A DNA stretch of 64,000 nt, from positions 124,001 through 188,000 of the forward strand of contig NZ_JHXH01000001.1 in NCBI RefSeq assembly GCF_000621805.1, given 5' to 3'. Source of the stretch: Ruminococcus sp. FC2018. Its GTDB lineage: Bacteria > Bacillota > Clostridia > Oscillospirales > Ruminococcaceae. Of the stretch, positions 7,568 through 14,300 are shown piece by piece. Made by a program: the position numbers and the translations under genes. The notes under the pieces were generated by a model. That model ran no database searches and was not told where the DNA came from. It saw only the letters and a list, made by a program, of their open reading frames with translations. The stretch's first letter is position 1. Each line of letters begins with the position of its first letter.

Positions 7568-8920
7568 ATGTCTATAAATCCAAGCATCTTTATTTGTCCG
7601 CAGGACAGAAAAACCCTGAAAAAGCTCAAAGCAATTCCAGGGTTTTCGATGTTATTCAAAGCATTTATGAAAGTATGGAGCGAGCAGAATTTCAGGGTAG
7701 CTATGCTGTCTTCAAAATTAAAAGTCAGCGAAAAACAGCTGCCGCAGTATCACCAAATGCTGTGCTCTTTATGCGAGGATCTGTGTATTGATGTTCCCGA
7801 GCTGTATATTGAGAGCAACCCATACCCGAATTCTTACACCATAGGCGAAAAAAAGCCGATGATAGTTCTTACGACCGGGCTTTTGGATTGTGTGCCAACA
7901 GAGCTTATCCCAACTGTGCTTGCACATGAATGCGGACATATAATCTGCGGTCATGTGCTTTATACCACTATTGCACACCTTGTCATAAAGAAAGGCATAA
8001 TCAGCAGTCTCAGTTCGCTTTTGTCCGCACCATTGGAAATGGGCTTCAATCACTGGATGAGAGCAAGCGAGTATTCCGCAGACAGGGTTGCGGCAGTCAT
8101 TGACGGAACGAGTGAAAAGCTGACCGAAGTTTGCATGCACTATGCAGGCTACGGAAAAGGTTTTCCGTTCAAGCCTGATGCAGCAGCGTTTCTCGCCCAG
8201 GCTGAAGAGTATGAGATCGAACTGAAAAAAACCAAAAACAACAGGACTTTTGAAATAAACAATATGAAACGCAAGGACCACCCGCTTTGCGTTGTCAGGG
8301 CACGCACCTGTCAGGATTGGGCAAATACGGATGCCTTTACAAAGATCTGCAAGTATGTAAAAGACGAAAGAAACGGCGTGGTGAACAGTGATATGATACC
8401 TGTTCCGGGCAATCCGTCTGATTTTATAGGTCAAAAACATGAAATAATCGGTCAGAAACTGCAAGCTGCAGGTTTTACACACATTGCATACAGCATGGTT
8501 TTCGGCAAAGATCTTCCCGGCAAGGATGGTCAGACCGTTGGTGTAATGATCGGAAAAAGCAGAGAATATCTGACGGGCGACCTTATAGATAAAAACGAGA
8601 AATGCCTTATAACATATTACCGGGTGGATAATCAAAGAAAATCCGCCGACGAGCATAACGGATACATCAAGGTAGGTTCCGGCAGCAGTCACTTTACAGG
8701 TATGGATAAAGACGATGCTGTGAAGGAGCTCAGTGAGCTTGGCTTCAGAACAATTATCACCGTTGCCGAAACAGACAAAAAAAAGCAGGAAAAGAATGAA
8801 CCCGGCTCTGTTATTTCGGTAACGATAAGCGGTCTTGAAAAGTTCAGGAAGAATATGTGGTTTGACCGGGAGTCTGATGTTGTCATCGCCTTTATTGACA
8901 AGGAAGATTCATTGGTTTGA
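7568..8920 (+). CDS. M48-like zinc metallopeptidase with C-terminal PASTA-like region
   Basis: The ATG at 7568 is chosen because GGAGG lies 7 nt upstream; the ATG at 7550 lacks a site. The protein has 450 residues. HECGH (about residue 120) is the HExxH zinc-binding helix, and SEYSADR (about residue 164) supplies the third ligand typical of M48 peptidases. There is no clear signal peptide, and the segment after HECGH is only weakly hydrophobic. The last 60-70 residues (DAVKELSELGF ... VISVTISG) resemble a PASTA repeat, which usually senses peptidoglycan or muropeptides; this match is weak. It follows cls, probably on the same transcript, and converges on the radical SAM gene. Whether it cleaves surface or peptide products is unknown. 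Confidence 0.75.
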   Translation: MSINPSIFICPQDRKTLKKLKAIPGFSMLFKAFMKVWSEQNFRVAMLSSKLKVSEKQLPQYHQMLCSLCEDLCIDVPELYIESNPYPNSYTIGEKKPMIVLTTGLLDCVPTELIPTVLAHECGHIICGHVLYTTIAHLVIKKGIISSLSSLLSAPLEMGFNHWMRASEYSADRVAAVIDGTSEKLTEVCMHYAGYGKGFPFKPDAAAFLAQAEEYEIELKKTKNNRTFEINNMKRKDHPLCVVRARTCQDWANTDAFTKICKYVKDERNGVVNSDMIPVPGNPSDFIGQKHEIIGQKLQAAGFTHIAYSMVFGKDLPGKDGQTVGVMIGKSREYLTGDLIDKNEKCLITYYRVDNQRKSADEHNGYIKVGSGSSHFTGMDKDDAVKELSELGFRTIITVAETDKKKQEKNEPGSVISVTISGLEKFRKNMWFDRESDVVIAFIDKEDSLV

Positions 8921-8970
8921 TGGATTTTCTTTGATTAAAATGACATGGAAAAGATGCAGCTGAGATCTCA

Positions 8971-10293
8971 TCATTTTCTCTTGTCCGACAGCTCATGCTG
9001 AAGCAGCTGCTCAGCGAGTATTTTTAGTTCAAAATCAGTTTTCATTTTGTTCTGCTCAATGCAGTAGTCAAAGGAATTTGGACAATGAGCACGATAAAAC
9101 CGAGTACACTGGGGCAGGAACGCACAGCCAACGCACTTTTTATCCACGTCGCTGGGTGAACAAAGCTCATCAAAAACATTTTGATCGGTAACTCCGTCAA
9201 AGACATTTCCCCAGCTGTTTTCATTGCCCGGCAGATGCTCGCAGTTATAAAAAGCTCCCTGCGGATCTATCACGATACTTTTATCAAGGTTGTCCGCCAT
9301 ACAATAATTTGTGCGAAATTCGCTTTTGCCGGATTTTCTTTTAAGAATTCTTTTATCGTAATTTTTCAAAAGAAGCTCATAATAATCTTTATACACATCA
9401 AGACAATCGCTTTTGTGCTGCTGCTGAAAAAGCATATACAGATACATTCTGACGTTATCATACTCTCCGAAGAGCATTTCCATTTCGTCGATAAACGACT
9501 GCATATCAACTAGGTTTCCTTTATCAAAATTGACCCTTAGCTGGATCTTTATCTCCTCATCAGCCATATATCTGATAGCAGCCATGACTGTATCATAATT
9601 ATGCTTTACAGGGTTGATATACTGCTTGCGTGCCATATAGTCACGGCGGCTGCCGTCAAGGGATACCTGCACATTTTTAAGATGCCATACCCTTTTCATT
9701 TCTTGGGCAAGCTGCTTGGTTATAAGGCTTGCATTGGTTATAAGCTTAGATTTAAAGGGTACTCCTCTGCTTTCAAGCTCACCGCAGACACGAGATATCG
9801 TATCTGCACAAACAGTAGGCTCTCCGCCGAACCACGACAGCGTTATTTCATCATCCTGCCTTGTTTCGCAGATAAAGTCAACAAGTTTGTCAGCGGTTTC
9901 TTTTGTCATTGTTTTGACCGGATAGCCTTCCTCGTAACAGTAAACGCAGCGAGCGTTACAAGCTGTTGTAGGCAGAATGGTGTACGTTTTAAGTCCCTTA
10001 CTTTCAGGCTGAGTTATCCTGATAAGCTTTACTGCCTGAAGATACTGTGCTGTCTCGTCGTAATCATCCGGAACAACAAATCTGCGCTTTGCAAGTTCAA
10101 GCACCTTTTCGGGTGCGGCAAACTCCTCATCGGTCAGACTTACTATCTCGCCTGTTAAAGTATTTTTCATCAGCTTGACGCCATTATATTCAAAAGGAAT
10201 GGTCCAGCACGCAAGACGCAGCCCCTGTGTTTGGGGATGATTGGTGCTGATAAAAGCGATCACTTTTTCGTTTGGTTCTTTTATAGTAAACAT
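8971..10293 (-). CDS. Radical SAM protein with SPASM domain, peptide-maturase type
   Basis: This 440-residue protein has the layout of radical SAM peptide-modifying enzymes. The N-terminal 95 residues (with NTLTGEIVSLTDEE) resemble the peptide-binding front part of such maturases. The radical SAM [4Fe-4S] motif is CNARCVYC (Cys112, Cys116, Cys119), followed by WFGGEPT (from 154). The C-terminal SPASM region carries Cys331, Cys351, Cys387, Cys390, Cys396, Cys404 and Cys411, enough for auxiliary clusters. Relatives install thioether or C-C crosslinks in short peptides, or activate sulfatases; the substrate here is not proven. The gene is last in the minus-strand cluster containing the 32-residue peptide gene but has its own promoter. 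The start follows GAGGTG. Confidence 0.88.
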   Translation of the reverse strand: MFTIKEPNEKVIAFISTNHPQTQGLRLACWTIPFEYNGVKLMKNTLTGEIVSLTDEEFAAPEKVLELAKRRFVVPDDYDETAQYLQAVKLIRITQPESKGLKTYTILPTTACNARCVYCYEEGYPVKTMTKETADKLVDFICETRQDDEITLSWFGGEPTVCADTISRVCGELESRGVPFKSKLITNASLITKQLAQEMKRVWHLKNVQVSLDGSRRDYMARKQYINPVKHNYDTVMAAIRYMADEEIKIQLRVNFDKGNLVDMQSFIDEMEMLFGEYDNVRMYLYMLFQQQHKSDCLDVYKDYYELLLKNYDKRILKRKSGKSEFRTNYCMADNLDKSIVIDPQGAFYNCEHLPGNENSWGNVFDGVTDQNVFDELCSPSDVDKKCVGCAFLPQCTRFYRAHCPNSFDYCIEQNKMKTDFELKILAEQLLQHELSDKRK

Positions 10294-10311
10294 AATTCAC
10301 ACCTCGGAATA

Positions 10312-10340
10312 ATTATACTACACTTTGATCAATAATGCAA
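10312..10340 (-). promoter_or_regulatory. Promoter of the radical SAM gene
   Basis: On the minus strand TTGCAT (10340-10335), a 17-nt spacer and a perfect TATAAT (10317-10312) lie 18 nt before the start codon. The enzyme can therefore be transcribed independently of the upstream surface genes. Confidence 0.7.
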
Positions 10341-10345
10341 TGGAT

Positions 10346-10387
10346 CAGAAAAAGAAAACAGACAGCAAATTAAATGCTGCCTGTTTT
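10346..10387 (-). terminator. Terminator after LRR protein gene
   Basis: An AAAACAGGCAGCA-type stem (one mismatch) with a 7-nt loop is followed on the minus strand by TTTTCTTTTT. It lies directly after the stop codon at 10391. Confidence 0.7.
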
Positions 10388-10390
10388 TTA

Positions 10391-11203
10391 TTATCTGCTC
10401 TTTTTCTTGAAAACGATCACAGAAACGCCTGCGATCACACACAGTGCACTGATAACAGATACAACTATAACAACCCCTTTTTTAGAGCTGCTGTTCTTTC
10501 CAGCTTCCGAGGAAGATGTATCCTCATAATCAAAAGATGATACACTGTCAGATTGCTGATCTTTTACGGAGTCACTTGACTCTTCAGTAATCGCACTGTC
10601 TGCGTTGCTGCTGTACGAACTGTTAGCCTCATATCCGCTGTCAGATATGCCTTTTGTTTGTGACGTTGTCGACTGCGCAGTGGTCGTCACGCTGCCTGAT
10701 GAACTGCTTGTTGGATTTGTCCCCGTCTGAGCGGCTGACGACTTGTTTGTTGTTGCAGCAGTTTGTTTCGTGCCTGCTGTTGTTGATTTGGTTGCCGCAG
10801 TTTCCTTTGTGCTCTGCTTTCCGCCGGGGTAGATCACCTCAACGCCCTTTGGGGCAATTATCTTCACCTCAGCAGATTTGCAGCTTATCGTTTTAAGCGA
10901 GCTTGCCCCCGCAAATGAATCATCATAAGAATACATTATAGTATCGGGAACTTCTATCTGCTCAATGCTGCTGCAGCCTTTGAAAGCATTATGTTCTATT
11001 TCCGAGACAGGTCTGCCTGCGATGCTTGCGGGTATCTCGACCGCCTTTTCATCGCCGAAATAGCCGCATATCGAAACATAGCCCTCGTGGACGTGATAAT
11101 AGTAATGCCCGTGTGAGTATTTCGTATCATCGGCAAATGCTGTAAAGGCAAGTGTCAGCACTGCAAGAAGCACAGCAGCTGCCGTACAAACAGTCTTTTT
11201 CAT
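10391..11203 (-). CDS. Membrane-anchored surface protein with BspA-type LRR and Ser/Thr-rich stalk
   Basis: I chose the ATG at 11203 (KKTVCTAAAVLL...) because GAAAGAGAG is well spaced from it and it starts directly with a signal peptide (cut near AFTAFADD). Residues about 30-125 contain a single BspA-like leucine-rich unit (EIPASIAGRPVSEIEHNAF ... SLKTISC). Residues about 130-235 are a Ser/Thr/Ala-rich stalk. A C-terminal hydrophobic helix (VIVVSVISALCVIAGVSVIVF) precedes KKKSR, giving a type I membrane topology. It follows the 32-residue peptide gene but is separated from it by a terminator hairpin, so it is probably made at a lower level. Its place in the cluster matches the Ser/Thr-rich lipoprotein at 5460-5912. 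Confidence 0.8.
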   Translation of the reverse strand: MKKTVCTAAAVLLAVLTLAFTAFADDTKYSHGHYYYHVHEGYVSICGYFGDEKAVEIPASIAGRPVSEIEHNAFKGCSSIEQIEVPDTIMYSYDDSFAGASSLKTISCKSAEVKIIAPKGVEVIYPGGKQSTKETAATKSTTAGTKQTAATTNKSSAAQTGTNPTSSSSGSVTTTAQSTTSQTKGISDSGYEANSSYSSNADSAITEESSDSVKDQQSDSVSSFDYEDTSSSEAGKNSSSKKGVVIVVSVISALCVIAGVSVIVFKKKSR

Positions 11204-11221
11204 ACACATCTCTCTTTCAAG

Positions 11222-11249
11222 AAAAAGGAGACGGGATAACCCCGTCCCC
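11222..11249 (-). terminator. Terminator or attenuator between peptide gene and LRR gene
   Basis: A nine-pair GC-rich stem (GGGGACGGG with CCCGTCTCC, one G-U pair) and a 5-nt loop are followed by TTTTTC. The next gene starts only 19 nt further on with no room for a promoter, so read-through must feed it. Confidence 0.8.
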
Positions 11250-11273
11250 CTCAATTGCTATTCTGACCAAAGC

Positions 11274-11372
11274 TTAGTCCACGTTGCCCTGACGTTCCGG
11301 ATCACTGGTAGTTATAATATCATCTGCTTCAAACGTGATTATCTCAAGCTCGATCTCTTTATACTCTTTCAT
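11274..11372 (-). CDS. Small leader-like peptide, 32 residues
   Basis: The ATG at 11372 is preceded by AGGGGG at about 9 nt and lies 18 nt after the stop of the large surface-protein gene, the same 18-nt spacing as in the two plus-strand loci. The N-terminal part (KEIELEIITFEADDIITTS) is the same acidic leader-like pattern as in the 41-residue peptide at 5267-5392. The C-terminal tail is different: nine residues (DPERQGNVD) with no cysteine. Conserved front and variable end are typical of modified-peptide precursors, but the lack of Cys means any crosslink would have to involve other side chains. No signal peptide. Function unknown. Confidence 0.75.
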   Translation of the reverse strand: MKEYKEIELEIITFEADDIITTSDPERQGNVD

Positions 11373-11390
11373 TTACTTCAACCCCCTATA

Positions 11391-14300
11391 TTACATAGTC
11401 TGTGAAACTATATCACCAAGTATCTCGTGAGTATTACCGTTTTTATCGGTGTACACAAGATATGCTCTTACATACCATGTGTCACCAACGTTGACCTTAG
11501 ACTTTGTCCATGTATACTCAACAGATATCCTATCCGAAGCACCGCCTCTTACAAATGTTGAGCTATCCACATTGAAGGTATCAGGATTTGCTGCGACACT
11601 TGCATCATTTGTAGCGATAACACCGGCTTTGTCGATCCTGCAGCCCTCGGGAACTGTACTGTATGATACAAAGACCAGATAATTGTTTACGGTATCCTTG
11701 TACATATTGATTATCTCAGTTGTACCAACTGCATCGACCTGCTCATCTTCGTCAACATATACGGCATAGAGTGTGAGGTTTCTGTCAGCAAAGAACGAAT
11801 AGGTCTTATTGTAGCTTATTACCTTATAAGCGCCGTCTCTCCAGTGGCTGAACTTCTGACCGGTCACGGGCTCGTCAGCGGTAACACTGATAACGGTATT
11901 CTGTGTAAATGTGCCGTCAGCATTAGCTTCGCCCTTCGTAACAGCTCCGCCGTTTACAGTTATGATATAAGTGTTGTTATTGAGCTGATAGATCGGCTTG
12001 ATAACGATGACCTTACCATCATTTCCGGCTGCGATTTCCTTTGCTTTCTCAAGAGTATCCTTGCTGTCATATACACCGTCGAAGTTGTAATCCCAGCCAA
12101 GTGCCTTGTTTCCGTTGTAGGTCGGAAGATCAGGATCATCGGTTGTCTGGTCCTGCTTGAGCTGAACGCTCTTGATTATCTGATTGTAAGCAGACTCCCA
12201 GACGATAGATACCTTTGTCTGCAATACAGTGTTCGTTACAGCTATGATCTTATCTGTACCTGTAACGGTGAATGTGTACTCCTTGGAACGAGATACTACC
12301 ATTCCGTAGTCGTTTTGCCAGAATGCAAAGTTTTCTTCGTTTGAAACAACAGTGATCCTTTCACCAAGATAATGCTGGTTGTAATATGTGTTGCTGCACT
12401 CATCACCGTTGATCGTGTAATTTCTTCCGCCGTTTATCTGAACATTGACCTTTGAGATCGGCTTATACTTTGCAATAAGATTAATCGGTCCGTCAACGGT
12501 GTGGCTATATGTGTTTGAAGTCGAGAGGAGCGAATCGCTCACCTTTTCATACCAGCCTACGAAGGAATAACCTACGATATGGGGAGCAGTTAAGGTAGCA
12601 GTTTTACCGTATTCATATTCTCCGCCGCCTGTCAGATCGGCAGGAACATCGTATCCGTTCACGTCATGAGCTTCAACTGTGACATAGTTGAGCCTCTGGT
12701 GTGCCTCAAAGGTAGCAACGTAGAATGTATTACCTGTAACTGCCTTAACATCGGAATCCCAACCGCTGAAGATGTAGACATAATTATTATCAGGTTCTTT
12801 CGTAGGTGTAGGACCGTTATACTCGGGAGTTGTGCCGTATTCAAGATCCTCATCTGTTTCAAGAACTGTCTTATCATGGTTCATCCAGTAGACTGTGTAC
12901 TTCTTCGGATCGTACTTGGGCAATTCAATATAATCGCTCTTAGAACCGTCATAGTCAAATATGAATTTTGCATTCTGAGACTCGGTTTCAGCACCCTTTG
13001 AATCACTTACCTTGAATCGTACTACAAAATAATCGTCACCGTTATCAGCTTTATAAGATTTTACAGCATCCTCATTATCAGCAGCGCAAGCCATTGAGCT
13101 TGTTGTGAAGCCTGCTTTTGAACGGTCTACATCCGAGCCGAAATCCATGTAGTAACACAGCTCCGATGTGTCACTGTCATATTTAACGCCGAGGCACTGC
13201 GCATAATCATTGTTTACAGGCAGCGTTGCCGAATAATCGGTAGTATAAGTGTAGAACGAAATGAATTTGGTCAAGTTTTTATAATAAGAATCCAATATTG
13301 GTCCATCAGTGGGTAAATAAGTTAAAGCTCGATAACCATTCTGGTTCTCTATGATGCTGCTGTTGCTGTTTATAACAGTAACAGGGGTCTTGAATGCTTG
13401 GATGTAAGTCGTTCCCTCATAATTAAATGCAGCTGATACAAATTTCCAATCAAGAGTAACATCAATAGCGAGGTTCAGGTTCTTCATCTTATCAAACATC
13501 GGTTCATCTCTGAGCAAGCCTGCAGAGTAAAGCTCATCTCTGAGGCTGGTGTTTGTCATTTTGTTGACAAAGCTGCTGCGCTCATCGGTGGTGAAAGTAT
13601 GATGTATAGGTTTTTTATAGAAATCGTAATCACCGGAATACATAAGTGTTACCCTGGAATTAAGAGTATAACAGTATGGGTGATATTCCGGATCGTTTTC
13701 CAGCTTATTGGTCAGTATCTCGGAGGTCGAATGATATGTAGTGTGCAGATAGATATCATCTCCGCCTGCGTCCTGGTTAAAGTCCTGTTCCTGCAGCGAG
13801 CCGTCTTTCTTTGCATTGAACCACATGGATTTCAGCAAAGGTGCGGTCTCACTGTAATCTTTGGCATAATAAAGGTACAGATACTTTCCGCCCGAATTAT
13901 TGTTCAGGTTCACGCAGCCTGTTACAGGAGAATATGTAACTCCGTTATTTGTAACGTTTCCAAGAGAAACTGCCTTGCTCTCTTTGCGGATATACAGACC
14001 TGTAATAGCCTTTTTGGGATCGGTGGTGGTCTTATAGCCTACATATACATAGTCTCCGCCGCCGCTCTTGTTGGTATCCTGGTTAATGACCGTAAAGCCC
14101 TTATCGGTCAGCTTCTTCTTAGCATCAGCCTCTTTGCTTGCAGCTGCGGTCATTATCTCGCTGATGTACTGGGGAGTTTCGGGATCCATGATCTGATACA
14201 TATAGATATCGTCTCCGCCGGCATCATCGTTAAGATCCCAGATCTTGCCTTTTGAATCGGTAACGTTCTGGATATTTGCCGAGTTTCTGTTACCGCTCTT

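Noticed and set aside
8916-8942. Possible fourth direct-repeat promoter element (TTTGATGGAT ... TTTGATTAAAAT)
   Set aside because: Only one repeat unit is intact, the spacing differs from the 11-bp period, and no plus-strand gene follows.
13599-14255. Plus-strand frame of 218 codons inside the giant surface gene
   Set aside because: It is the antisense shadow of the repeat blocks, with no start site or domain pattern.
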